Of a stretch of 57,951 nt of DNA, positions 33,068 to 43,920 are shown piece by piece. Both the position numbers and the translations under genes were made by a program. Under the pieces are notes generated by a model. That model did no database searches and was not told the origin of the DNA. It saw only the letters and a list, made by a program, of their open reading frames with translations. The stretch covers positions 1,562,102 to 1,620,052 of the forward strand of contig BFEA01000178.1 in assembly GCA_003427395.1 (NCBI GenBank), in the 5' to 3' direction. Source of the stretch: Chara braunii. Taxonomy: Eukaryota > Streptophyta > Charophyceae > Charales > Characeae. The stretch's first letter is position 1; every line of letters begins with the position of its first letter.

Positions 33068-36000
33068 TGTTCCGCTGGGAGGTATCCACTATGGCTTATC
33101 GCGGCCCCTCCCCTTAACCGCTGTCTAGACCACCCTGCCCAGCCTCCGACATGCTCCCTGACCTGTCAGTCACGCTCTTAGCACCGATCAACACCAATGC
33201 ACCCCGCCTTTTACCCCGTAGCACCTCTCCAGTCGGTCCCCAACTCCTAGCTCCCTCGCCTGTCACACGCCTCTATTGTGTGGTCTGTCCATAGAGTATT
33301 TACGATCAGTAATCCGTTTCTCGCCAAGGGCAGAGGGGACAGTCCAAAATAATTAAAAAAAAAAAACAAAAAAAAAAAAAACGATTGCACTGCTTCGCAT
33401 AGGACAAACTCACACCAGGTGGATATATTCAGAAGTTCACCTCCTTTGAAGTGTTGCACACAAACCCGAGTTCAGACAGTTTGCTCCGACCATCGACTAC
33501 TGACTGCAGCTCTCACTACCTGGTACTGCCTATTGTGTAAAACCCCCAATTCCGGATCACTCACCTCACCGCCCGTCAAAGGACAGCAAGAGCTTGACAG
33601 CACAAGCCCAGTGTACACGGCCAATCTGAAGCTAGCATAAGGTGATGGTCGAGACCCGAGAGGCAGCGTCAAGACCCACTGTGTCGGTAAGTGCAGGACG
33701 CGGCTGCAACACCGAAGGACAGGCAAAGGTTTCTCAAGATGGTCAGGAGGGTAAGTCCCTCTCTCCCTCTTTCCCTCTCTCTCTCTCTCACTCACACACA
33801 CAAACTCACACACATGCTTACCCTCCCATACTCACACACACGTGGACTCACGCTCACACCCGCACTCTTTCTCTCTCTCCTTCCTAGAGGTGCCGACTCC
33901 GCTCACGCCTTACGCAAGAACCCGCCCAGATGCACGCTGTCCAGGAAAGGAGACTTTCGGTAATCCGATCAAACACTTTGCACGACTCCGTTAACGAGAG
34001 CAAGCTTCTTCTTCGCTCTCTATCTCTCTTCCTCTCTCTTCCTCTCTCTTTCTGAAGCCGATAGGAGCCTGTATCCCTCGTTGGTGGTGCGTACTCAAAC
34101 CAAAAACAGCGAATTGCAGGGAAAGAAAATGAGCACGTGGTCTTCAATAGCTTCCCGAAGCGCGAGCCTGTTATCACTTCCTGGCTGGTCCACCCTGCGT
34201 TGGGTAAGTCACGCGCACCGACTAACCGCGGTCCCTGACGCCGACGCGGCCTATTGTCGAGCTCCTGGGCGCTAGCCCGTCAGACTTCCTCGTGCGTGTG
34301 CTTGCGACGAACTCCGGCTCTCAGTTGCAGGGAACTATCATACGCGGGCCCGCGTGTAGCCCCTCTATGGCCACGCGCGTCCCAAGAACTCCCGTATGAG
34401 AGCTCTTCGTACGTATTCTCTCGATCGCCCCCTGGTGCTTGCTTGCTGAGAGCTCCCGTATGTGACTTGTAGCCTCGCTATGGCCTCCTGACGCTTGCTC
34501 GCTGAAAACTCGTAGCCTCGCAATGGCCTCCCGACGCTTGCTTGCGGAGAACTCCCGTACGCAATTCGTAGCCTCTCTATGACCTCCCGACGCTCGCGCT
34601 GCTGAAAACTCCCGTGCGTGGTTTCGCTACCTTTCCACGTGTAACCTCACAGTGGTCATGACGAGAGTTCTTCGAGCGTGAACCCGCGGGCGTTCCCTCT
34701 ACACGTCCAAACTGACCTCGGCTCGTGCCCGCGCTCCCTATCACATCCGCCCCCGTGTTCCCCCGCACGCCCCTCTTATATGCCTTCCCCTCCGCACATC
34801 AACCGCAGCGTGCGTTCCTCTCGCCGTGCTCTCTCCTTCCCTCTCCCCCGTACAATCGCCAGAATCTCCTTCCCTCCTCTCTCTCTCTCTTTCTCGAACG
34901 TGACGTCCGTAGCGAACGTTTGCTGAAGCTTTCGAACATCCCGAACATCTGCGTGCGCTCCCCTGGTCGCACGCCGCCCCCCTTTTTTATACTCGCTTTC
35001 CGACCCTATTCTCCCGGGATCGATCTAGTTCCCCCTGCTTCCTCACCAATAGCGTTCCTCGTTCTTATGGTGGAGGTCCTAATGTCAAAAATTTCGGCTC
35101 TTCCCGCCAACTTCCTCTTCTTCAAAAATTTCATCTTCCCTCCTTCTTCCCGTCGATGGTCGCTCGCACAAGGTAGTTTTTTTTTTGGTTCCCCACCTTT
35201 CGTAGCTCCGCGAATAGATCTTCAGCCTCTGGACCAGATGCACTCCCCCTCTTCCTCCTACCTTCCCTTCTCCCCTCCCCTCGGTCAACCGCTCTTCGGC
35301 GGGAAGTCCGAAATCAGAGCCCAATCCTGAAATTGTTCCCGCTCGACCGCTTGCTCACACAATAGTTATCAAGAACCTGTGATGGGCGTGTGCTTCCACT
35401 GCGAGCATCCTCCTCTCGTTCAAGAATCGGTTACAACTTTCCCCAATGGCCGGCTGTTGGAGCCCGCTTTCCTGTCGCTTCGATCACGCTCGAGCTCGGG
35501 AGTCGTCCAGCAGCATATAACTCGGGGTCCCCAGTGGCAGCCTAGCTTCAACTTGACAAGTTTAGGATCATTTTCATGGTATCAAGGGGCCAATTTTTCC
35601 TCTCCCTTTTCTTTTTCAAAATTTTGAGAGCCCAGCAGCTCCACTGTTTAGGGCCGGAACTCGATCACACGAAGCTTCTTCTATTCTTGTTTGTTAGGAG
35701 TCGGGCGCGAGCTCTCCCCTTTCTTCAACTGTTTTTCCCGCTCTGGCACTTTTGTTAGGATCTAGCTTCTCGATCTGGCTCTGCGAGCGCCTTTCCAATG
35801 ATCTTGCTGTATCGTCCCGCCACCGGATCACCTTCCCTGCTCCCTTCTTCTTTCCTCCGTGCAGTCTCAATAGCCGCTAACCCTTCACATCGAGTGGCAG
35901 GTCGGGCATGGCCTACTGCCTTAGCTCAAATTGACTTTCCATTCCTGGCCCACCCTTCCTTCGAGCTTCTTCGTAACGAGGGCCCCAGATCAAAACCCGC

Positions 36001-36867
36001 GAAATCGAATCCATGTGGAACATCGATTTACCTGGGGTAGGTTGGCTCTCGTCCGATCAGTATAGCGCCCCCCCCCTTTTCCCCCATAGCGGCTAGGTTC
36101 AATTTAAATTTCCTTATACGATGGAAATCTTGGCCTCTTTGTTCCCTATATCACCTTCTCAACTCGTCTCCCTTCTCACAGTGTGCCATTCGCGACCGCC
36201 CCTTCGCCTATCACAGGCTTCCAAAGTCAATGATACGAAATCCTTCATCACTCCGGGTTCCATGTACTGGTCGGTTCTCATGACCACAATCTCTCCTCAT
36301 CATACCGGTCATATCGCACAACAAAGGTGGTAGTTGAGCCGCCTCTTCAAAAAACCGTTTGTCTTCACGAGTCCATTGGTGGTTATCTACCCGATCAATA
36401 CACCTTGGCAACATGTCCCCGGCTGGCCACCATCCCCCCCGAGAACGTCTTACTTCCCGTACTGCTGTCTCACGGCGAGACCGAACCAAGGTTTGTCGCG
36501 CATGATCATAGCAGCTCAACCGCCCCTTGCAGTCAAAGTCCGGGTCCCAACAGGCCCCCTCATTTTCAAATCCCCCATGGCCCGGCCCAAAGTTCCTCTT
36601 TAGTTCTTGTTTTCTCCGAACCGGTCATCGAAACTCCAATTCCTTTGCAATCCGTGCGAGCCCGCCTGCGATCTTTGTTTTTCGGCCTCGGTCCTCCTTT
36701 CCTGTTCGTCGGAAGGTTAATGCAGCCTTCCATACCCCGATAGTTCCCCCAGACTGTTCAGCCACATACATTCATATGTCAAACATGCAAAAATCAAACA
36801 ACGAATCCAAAGTCCCCCCCTTTTTTCTATAGGGAAGAGTATCTGGTTGTTAGACAGCCGCCCGACA
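33068..36867 (-). repeat. 5' LTR of inner element (3.8 kb)
   Basis: Read on the minus strand, it starts TGTCGGGCGGCTGTC (36867) and ends CCAGCGGAACA (33068), a canonical TG..CA LTR bounded by the PBS. Positions 34620-36867 repeat at 11694-14029. The remainder exists only here. It holds an A-rich run (33352-33381), CT/CA-rich tracts (33755-33890, 34008-34055) and a ~60-bp tandem repeat (34380-34620). At 3.8 kb it is long for an LTR. Confidence 0.8.
34380..34620. repeat. About 60-bp degenerate tandem repeat in inner LTR
   Basis: Units share CTATGGCCTCC(C/T)GACGCTTGC, GCTGAGAACTCCCGTATG and TTCGTAGCCTC. About four to five copies with variable length. Specific to the LTR portion lost from the 3' copy. 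Confidence 0.65.
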
Positions 36868-37344
36868 ACGGTTCGAGACAAGGCCTAGCGGCACTTATAG
36901 CTAATGGAACGGTCCCTTCCTAGGCTAGCCTGGAAACGCCAGAAACTGAACGAGTTGGCCCACGACCGACAGGTCTGAAGCTACAAGGCCTGGAACGGGA
37001 ACGCAGGTTCACAGCCCCAGTACAAATTGGGGGACATCGTGCAGGTCAGGAAATGTGCTCGCCAGGGTAAGCTAGCGCCACGATTCTTCGGGCGATTCCG
37101 TGTGATTGAGCTTGGACCGAACGATGTGAACACTGTGCGGCTTGCGCCTGAGGTCTCCGGCAGCCGATCGGCTCGTCCGATCATCCGCCACGTGTCCTAC
37201 ATTCGTCCCCTTCCTTCTTCCCCATCTTTGCCTTCATCTTACTCCTCCCCCACTACGGAAGAAGACGACGACTGCTTATCGCCTGTTTCCCCGTCTCCAT
37301 CTCGTTCTCCTTCTATTACTCCGACCCAGTCACCATCGCCATGA
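36868..37344 (+). pseudogene. pol: Integrase C-terminus of outer element
   Basis: Resumes exactly at the end of the inner LTR. In frame 1: WKRQKLNELAHDRQ, a TGA, then YKAWNGNAGSQPQYKLGDI, PRFFGRFRVIELG and IIRHVSYIRPL, followed by a Ser/Pro-rich tail to TGA 37342. This is the SH3-like C-terminal domain of Ty3/gypsy integrases. The upstream zinc finger and DDE core are absent from the window, and TAG codons occur near 36886 and 36898. Confidence 0.8.
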
Positions 37345-37579
37345 GTTTCCTTATGGAGCGAGCTCTCGACGTTCCTCTGCTGGTACCACGGTGTTACATC
37401 TCAGCGATCCAATAAGTTCATCATCCGCGGCTCAGCCTGGACCTTCGGCGACTTGCGCAATTCTTCTCTACCCAGGGAGTGTACGCAGCCGCTGAGTTTC
37501 AATTTGCAGGCAGTCCCCGGGCAGTTGTGTTGGTGGAGGTGGTGGTGCTCCCTGAACTCATCCCCTTCCAACGTCCTCA

Positions 37580-38701
37580 ATGAACCCATCCCCAATCTCC
37601 ACTTTCGACCTCCCTTCCTTCTTTCCCACCTTCTGGCACTCCGAAGTTCATCCGCATCTCTCCTTTTGTCTGGAATTACTCGTTGTCCCCCTCCTTGATC
37701 CCCAACAGTGGAGGCGTTGGCGAGAGCACTTCGCCGAGCTGTCAGTGTGTCTGGTCGGAGTAAAGGTCACGTGGACGCGGCACGAGGATCACCGCCAGTG
37801 GGCTGAGTACCTTGAGCTGTTTATCATTCAGGTGTGGCGAACGGGAATGGAGGGTGATCTGCTCGGATTTCTCTTCAGATCGGTGAGGCCCGATCATCAC
37901 CATCTGATCGTGCAAGAGCTAACAGTCCCCCTTGCGCAGCTGGCCGACGATCTCACACTCGAGATCATCTCGGAGAGCGACAACAGCCCAGTCCCACACG
38001 TCCTCCCACGGACATTGACACCATACCTTCAGTGGTCGGCGTGTTTGGAGGAGCCGGGAAGCGACTGCAACCCACCGTCACGGCGCGGTTATCTGGACCC
38101 GCACGAAATAGTCGATCTCGCCTTCTTTCAAGATCGGATGGCCTCCGAGAACGAGGAGTTAGAGATTGAAGTGGAAGAAGAAAGTTCGGAAGAAGAAGAC
38201 GAAGAAGCCGAAGAAGAGGCCGACGAGGAAGAAACCCCCGAAGAGGGAAGTTTGAGTGAGCACAGTGAAGGGGAGCAAAGTGAGGAGGAGGAGGAAGAAT
38301 AACAAGACGACGAGGAGGAAGAAGAACAAGATGACGAGGATGAAGAAGAAGAAGACCAGGAGGAGCTAGAAGAGTCCGAGTGGGAAGGATTTGAGGAGGA
38401 AGTGCGTGACGAGGCTCGGGCGCAGGCCCAGGCGCAGAAGAGGGAAGAGATCGCAATCGGGAAGCGACAGTTGGAATTCACCAGCGCAGCCAGTCAGCCG
38501 CTCAACGACGATCCGGCCCAGGATCCAGAGCCACCTAAGCCCGAGGATGGGGACCCAGCTGCCGAGACTTCGGCCGCACCGGCAAGACGGCGGCGAAGTC
38601 GATCCCCGTGCCCCTCCGCCCCCGACCGCCCACCAACTCGTCCACGTACCAATGCGGAGCATCGGGCTTCGTCCCCGGTCATTATCCCGCCGTCCCCTTG
38701 A
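37580..38701 (+). pseudogene. Acidic 3' accessory ORF of outer element
   Basis: A single frame of 373 codons with one TAA at 38300. The N-terminal 190 residues look globular (FWHSEVHPHLSFCLELL, WRRWREHFAELSV, WAEYLELFIIQVWRTG). There follow about 100 mostly Glu/Asp residues, then an Arg/Pro/Ser-rich basic end. Its place between integrase and the 3' LTR is where envelope or additional ORFs occur, but no signal peptide or membrane segment is evident. It might be a host-derived chromatin-type protein; function unknown. Confidence 0.6.
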
Positions 38702-39414
38702 CTACCTCTCTTTCCGCCAGATTACCACTCGCGCCACCTTCCCCAGCAATCCCTTCCCCATCGATACCTTCCGCTTTTTCTACACTACCCGTCTCGCTGT
38801 CACTGTTCACCCCCACCCTTCCACCTGATGCACCCTCCTTGTCTTTTGCCTCCATATCCTTCTCCTTAGCGCCGCATGGCGAGGCCACAATATGATCAAG
38901 GTATACTGCCTGATTACGGGGACTATCCCCGCATGCGAGAACCACGATCACTTCTGCACGGCGTTTTTTCCGAACCTTTACCACCCTCTACCCCGATTAC
39001 CTCGCATCCCTCCCTCACACTCGCAACCGATTCCCCCGCTTTCACCGGATCGTTCGCTATCAAGAACTCCCGGTGGCGGTGGCCGGAATGGAAAGCTTCC
39101 TTCCCCCGCTACCAATCAACCCTCCCCCTCACCATCCCTCCATGTACTGTCTCCTTTTTCCCCTCCCTGGCGCTCGCTGATGTATGACTAATGGACACGC
39201 GTCATGACGACGACACGTGTAATCCCCTCCTTGAATTGTTGATGGCCCTCCCTGAGGAATTAGTAGTAGAGTTGTGTCTGCCACGTTGGACGACGTCCAC
39301 ACTCATTCGAACGGTAAGTGGCATAGAGAGAAGAGCTCCGCGTGTCGATCGATTAGAGAAATCGACACGTGTCAACAAGCAAGCAGGAGCTTTGAACCCC
39401 CTGGGCATCACATA
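38702..39414 (+). other. 3' untranslated region of outer element
   Basis: Pyrimidine-rich then mixed sequence between the accessory ORF and the 3' LTR. No clear polypurine tract just before 39415. Short frames here lack protein character. Confidence 0.45.
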
Positions 39415-40607
39415 TGTAACAAACCACTTTCTGTAGCGCGCGACTTTCTGTGGGATTGCAATGAGGGGTCCTAAGCTGGGAAGGTTGGGGCAATTACGGG
39501 AGATCGGGATCGGTGGGAAATTGCATTAGTACCCTCGCTTCTTTGTCTTTTGCGTCGATTCTTTTTGGATGGCTGAGTTCGGAGCTGGGTGAGTCTCGGG
39601 ATGGGCGATTGATTGGTCGGGCAGATGGCTGGTGCGCCGCCGAGCGAGCGAGTAATAAATGTTGACATCGTTTCTTTTTGTTTCGGTTGCGAGCGAATAA
39701 TAAATGTTGACGTCGTTTCTTTTCTTTCGGTTTCGGAACTTTTCAGGCGCGGACGTTGCGGGGGAATTTGCTTTGTTCTTGTTGAAATTTCCTTTTCGAA
39801 TTTCTTCTTCGAATTCTTTTTTGAATCTTGTCGAGCCCCGATGACATTCGGAATTTCGGATTTTCTTTCCGGAACTTGTGCTTTTTGCTTTTTCGCATTA
39901 GATAGGAATTTAGGAATTTTGTAATTAGGACTTTCTTTCGCCGCTTGGCGCCTTTTGCTTACACGCTTCTTTATGCGGCTGCAACGAAATTCTGATTAGT
40001 CGGCGTCTTTAATCGGTTGTGTAAATGTAATTTTGGGTTGGCGCCATTGTAACTGTATCTTTCTTCTTGTGCTTCGTCTTTCCCGCCCTTCTTCTCTTTC
40101 TTTTGCTGCTTTTTTGGTAGCCAGGGTCTGCATGATCGGATCGATGCGTGGAGAGCGGCTACGTCCCTCACGTCGCGTTCTGGTCATGCAGACGTAGGCA
40201 ATCCCTCCCCCGTCCCTCCTTCTAAGTCTTGTAATTCCGTGTTCTTCGTGCATGCATGCACGCTATAAATTCCGGTTGCGCGATTAGTTAGCTCTCTTAA
40301 CCAGCTGTTGGAAACTCGGGGTTGCGCGATCAGAGACACAAGCGAAGTAAGAGGTGAGTAGAGTAGGAGTCGGGCGACCCGACAAGCTGGTGCCAAACGC
40401 GCGGGGTTGACGGGGGCCACGACAAACTGTGGGTGTGGGCGAACCTAATAGGTGCGGGAGGACCAAGCGGGGTGACGGCTTCATGGGTTGGTGCACGACG
40501 ATGGACTGTCCGCATCAGAGAGAGAGAGAGAGAGAGAGGAAGAGGGAGCTGAGGGTGATGGACGCAGATCTGCTGTTTCTTTTATCTTTTCTCCCTCCCC
40601 GTTCGTG

Positions 40608-40616
40608 TATATAAAT
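40608..40616 (+). promoter_or_regulatory. TATA box of 3' LTR
   Basis: TATATAAAT in the same context as at 1918 (CCCTCCCCGTTCGTG before it). Could drive read-out transcription into the right flank. Confidence 0.55.
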
Positions 40617-41051
40617 TTTGATTTCAACTCCGGGTGATTTGCCTGTTTCTGCTTCTCGGAATCTGGATTTGGTTTTTCGCTCACCCTTGTCCGCGCAATT
40701 TCCCGTCTGGGATATAGTGTATGAATGTATGAATGAATGAATGGTTGTCATGTCTGGTTGCTTACCTTTCTGCCAGATCCTTGCATTTGCCTTTGTTTAC
40801 TGCCTTTGATGCACTCATGAGCAGGATACGAATTTTGTGCAATCGTTAATCCTGTTCTCGTTTTTGCTTATCTTTTGATTGAGCTGTTATGGTTGTTGCA
40901 TCTTGCATGCTCGAAAATTACGGAGTGATTAGACAATCGAATGACTGGCCCAGCGAATGCCGCGCGAAGACGCGTGTAATCACGACCTGATTGGTGCCTT
41001 CACACGTGTCCCCGTGCATCGATTCGTCAATTACAGGAGTATTGTCTGATT

Positions 41052-41150
41052 GGATACGGCCATCCGGGGTCTGCGACGGAGCAGTCATCCCGTGCGAACA
41101 CGTGTAAGCGCGACTTGATTCACGCAGCCTGCACGTCCTCGCAGGCGGTG
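41052..41150 (+). other. 5S rRNA-like block inside 3' LTR
   Basis: GGATACGGCCATCC..TCATCCCGTGCGAAC..GTAAGCGCGACTTG, the counterpart of 2362-2460 and slightly closer to 5S rRNA at the start (TACGGCCAT). Not an intact 5S gene. Confidence 0.45.
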
Positions 41151-41838
41151 ATCGCAATCGACACAGACCCGCCCTTAGGCATCTCGCAGCTCTGCGATGA
41201 CATAATGACACACTCCGAGAGATCGGAGTCGTTGTTGTACGGCCCATACTATTTCACCCCTTGGATAGAGGAAAGCCTCCGACAGAGATACCCTTGCCTA
41301 ACAGAGAATCGACTGTGTCCTAGGGAGTTTCACCGCGCCACCACTAGCGACCCCCGGTTGTCTGATTTCCCCACTCAGGACCACACCCACTACTTCACCC
41401 ACCCCGGATTTGTCGTTATCTCCACCAGCTTCCCTCCCTTTCGTCTTCTTCTTCCGTATCATCACTCAGCGTCGTCCCGTGGAAGGCCTTAGCCCCATAT
41501 TGGCCCAGCACGCCCTGCGGAAATTGCCGATGACGTGGCGACCAAAGAGCTTCGGAATCCCGAAGGCCTAACCTGAACGCGCGACGGCCGGCGCCACGTG
41601 GCAACTTCCAACGGCCTGACTCATCGGAACCCCACCCACCCCGGAGGGAGCTTTCAGCGAACCGCCGTCCTCGGAACCAATGGCTTACCCGGCCTTGAAT
41701 GACCCGCGCATGCCATCTGCCTTATGACCAGAGGCGGTCCGCCTTCTCCGCCAAATTGCACTTGTGCCCCCGAAAAACTCTGCCACAGGAGATCTCAGTT
41801 CTGACCTGGGACTCCACCCCCACTTTCCCAAAAATCCT

Positions 41839-42740
41839 TGGCACACCCCTTTTCGCACTTCCAGGCCCACATCCTACTCCGATCAGGAAGTCGCGTTGGG
41901 CGTGAGGTTTGGGCGTCACAAGACAGCTCATCACAGCGATTCATCCCACATCCTGATGCATCCATAGCCTCCGTCCATTACAACGTCGAACGCGTGCACT
42001 GACAGAGCTTCAAGCGATGGCCACGTACAAACACCTGCACAGCCGCCCACACGACAACACTGCGTGAAGGCTGGATATGCACTATTATCTCCCATGCAGA
42101 CCTCAGGATTTTGAATTCCCCGGTTGACCTTCAACAGCACGTCCCAAAAAAAATTGTCGTTGCTGCTTCCGTCGCCTGTCTGCCTGGGACGCTGCATCGG
42201 GACTCCAAAATCCATCGCACGGTGCCATGGACGGCATGCACCGCCACACACGGACAAGCTAACCCGAAAGGCTAGCATGTCCACTGGTCCATGCAGGCTG
42301 TCCATGCTTTCCTTTTCGGGAGGGGCCCCTGTCGGGTTTCCTAAAATGGCAAGTGAGGCTGTTTCCAAAAGACATGGTCTTCACAAATCGTGCCAAAAAG
42401 TTTCCACGGAGGTTGGCCAGCTTTTTGTAGCCACTTTCCTCTTCCAGCCGCCGGCCAGTGGGGTCCAAGCCTTATGCATTTCGAAGTAAGTTTCTGCAGT
42501 CCAGTCAAGGAGCAATGCAGTTGAAACTGGGGTGAGCAGTAAGGTCAAGCTCAGGAGTTGGCAACTGCAGTCTTGTCAGCCACAGTAGACGTCCTAGCAG
42601 AGGCCCTGACACAGGCCTGGCAGACCACGATAAGCTTCAGGCCCGTGTCAGACTGTGAATTTGAATTTATGCGGAGTCGTTGTGGACCCTCACATGCACC
42701 ACAGGGCAGCAGGCGGGGCAGCAGTGGGCGCCAGAGTGGG

Positions 42741-42741
<1 letters not shown>
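41839..42741. other. Unassigned flank of outer element
   Basis: Unique-looking DNA to the right of the LTR. No conserved coding frame, RNA gene or recognised repeat. Confidence 0.4.
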
Positions 42742-42806
<65 letters not shown>

Positions 42807-43151
42807 TTCTCTCTCTCTCTCTCTCTGTGTGTGTGAGTGGCTTTTTACAGTAGTCTCTCGAATGCATGTTGCTCAGGACCTCAGGTGATGGTCTCGATAC
42901 ATTCGGAATTGGCAGTCTGACTCTAAATATCGATGTAATGGACTGTGAATTTCGAATGTAATGGGACCATTACCTTAGCAACATGCATTCCGTAGTCTCT
43001 CCAATTCATGTGGCTCAGGACCTCAGGTGATGGTCTCGATACATTCGGAATTCGCAGTCTGACTGTAAATATGGAATGTAATGGACACTGAATTTCGAAT
43101 GTAATGGGACCATTACCTTAGCAACATGCATTGCCCGTGACCACTGTGAAA

Positions 43152-43236
<85 letters not shown>
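42742..43236. mobile_element. Foldback structure: (CT)n - two MITE copies - (GA)n
   Basis: (CT)n at 42742-42826 and (GA)n at 43155-43236 are complementary arms. Inside them GTGT..TTTTTACAGTAGTC on the left pairs loosely with GACCACTGTGAAAACAC on the right. Between them are two direct copies (42860-42990 and 43003-43133) of a ~131-bp unit. Each unit is itself nearly a full inverted repeat: GAATGCATGTTGCT..AGCAACATGCATTC, GATGGTC..GACCATTA, ACATTCGGAATT..AATTTCGAATGT, CAGTC..GACTG. No coding capacity, so a MITE-like foldback element. Confidence 0.75.
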
Positions 43237-43237
<1 letters not shown>

Positions 43238-43267
43238 GGGCGGGAGCGTGAAGCAGCGGGGTCATGC

Positions 43268-43341
43268 CTACCTCACCAAAAACGTGTTTGGCGAGGTAGT
43301 GGGGCCATGCCTACCTCACCAAACACGTTTTTGGTGGGTAG
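43268..43341. repeat. Two tandem hairpins of 12-13 bp
   Basis: CTACCTCACCAAA pairs with TTTGGCGAGGTAG (43268-43299, one mismatch) and CTACCTCACCAAA with TTTGGTGGGTAG (43311-43341). The two units are direct copies with changes on both sides of the loop. Confidence 0.75.
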
Positions 43342-43606
43342 TGCGGGGAGGCCCGTAGTGCGACTACGCCCTGATCAGAGGTCGCGCGTTTTTCGTTTTG
43401 TGCTGGACTGCGGTGAGGCCCGTAGTGCGAGTACGGGCTGATTAGAAGTCAAGAGTGTTTTTTTTTTCCTGCTCGGCTGTGTTTTCTTTTTGTTTTTTTT
43501 CGAGAAAATCTCGACTGTGTTTTTTTTTTTTTTAAAAGAGCGACAGCCTTGAGATATTATCATTGAGGTGGCCGGCCCTACCGTCTTCCCCGAGCACAAC
43601 GCACCC

Positions 43607-43905
43607 TTATTTTGGCTGTATCTGGCCGGAAATATAGCTTGTATAAAAGCTAGAAGAATAGTGGCTAATATGCCATAAAGGGCTTGTTGTTTTAAACCAG
43701 CTAATATAGCATGATGAGCCCAAGTTACAGCAGCTCCAGATGAAAGTAGAATAAAAGTATTTAGAAAGAGTATTTAGAAAGGGGATTCCCCAAGGATCTA
43801 ACACATCAATACCTTTTGGAGGCCAAATAGCTCCAATTTCTACGGTAGGCGCCAGACTTGAATGAAAGAAAGCCCAAAAAAAAGCTACAAAAAACATTAG
43901 TAGTA
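43607..43905 (-). pseudogene. cox3: Mitochondrial cox3 fragment inserted in nuclear DNA (NUMT)
   Basis: The minus-strand frame gives [35 protein letters not shown] and, after a frameshift, [20 protein letters not shown]: unmistakable cytochrome c oxidase subunit III. It is AT-rich, unlike its surroundings. The frame is lost at a 13-bp tandem duplication (AGTATTTAGAAAG twice, 43757-43782). Similarity to cox3 ends near 43650. Subunit III is a membrane protein of mitochondrial complex IV; this copy cannot make it. Confidence 0.9.
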
Positions 43906-43920
43906 CATTTTGCTTATAAG

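Larger units (their letters stand above)
11694..36867 (-). mobile_element. Inner Ty3/gypsy LTR retrotransposon, nested in the outer element
   Basis: Minus-strand element: 5' LTR 33068-36867, PBS 33047-33064, unknown ORF 32013-32567, three two-ORF cassettes (27728-31229), gag, protease, RT, RNase H, integrase, and 3' LTR ending at 14029. The right boundary is exact: the LTR begins TGTCGGGCGG on the minus strand, and directly beyond 36867 the outer element's integrase frame resumes. The left LTR end is missing. Protease and RT are split by the insert at 17727-24540. In-frame stops are almost all TAG. Confidence 0.85.
1012..41838 (+). mobile_element. Outer Ty3/gypsy LTR retrotransposon, disrupted by nested insertions
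   Basis: Direct repeats at 1012-3147 and 39415-41838 flank a PBS, gag, protease, RT/RNase H and, far downstream, the integrase C-terminus and an extra ORF, all on the plus strand. Domain order (RT before integrase) and the YMDD-type RT place it in Ty3/gypsy (Metaviridae-like). Coding is interrupted between 8186 and 36868 by other transposons. The integrase zinc-binding and DDE core are absent from both flanks, so nesting came with a deletion. Many in-frame stops of all three kinds show that it is dead. No convincing target-site duplication was found. Confidence 0.85.
39415..41838 (+). repeat. 3' LTR of outer element
   Basis: Starts TGTAACAAACCAC and follows the 5' LTR to about ...CCCCACTTTCCC (41830). 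It keeps a segment of about 240 bp (40143-40386) that the 5' LTR lost, and has a small local duplication of 'aataaatgttgac' (39653 and 39699). It contains the TATA box (40608-40616), a GA run (40516-40540) and the 5S-like block (41052-41150). The right end is uncertain by about 15 bp. Confidence 0.85.

Noticed and set aside
42558-43358. Reading frames across the CT and GA runs
   Set aside because: They encode only Leu/Ser or Arg/Glu dipeptide runs from the microsatellites.
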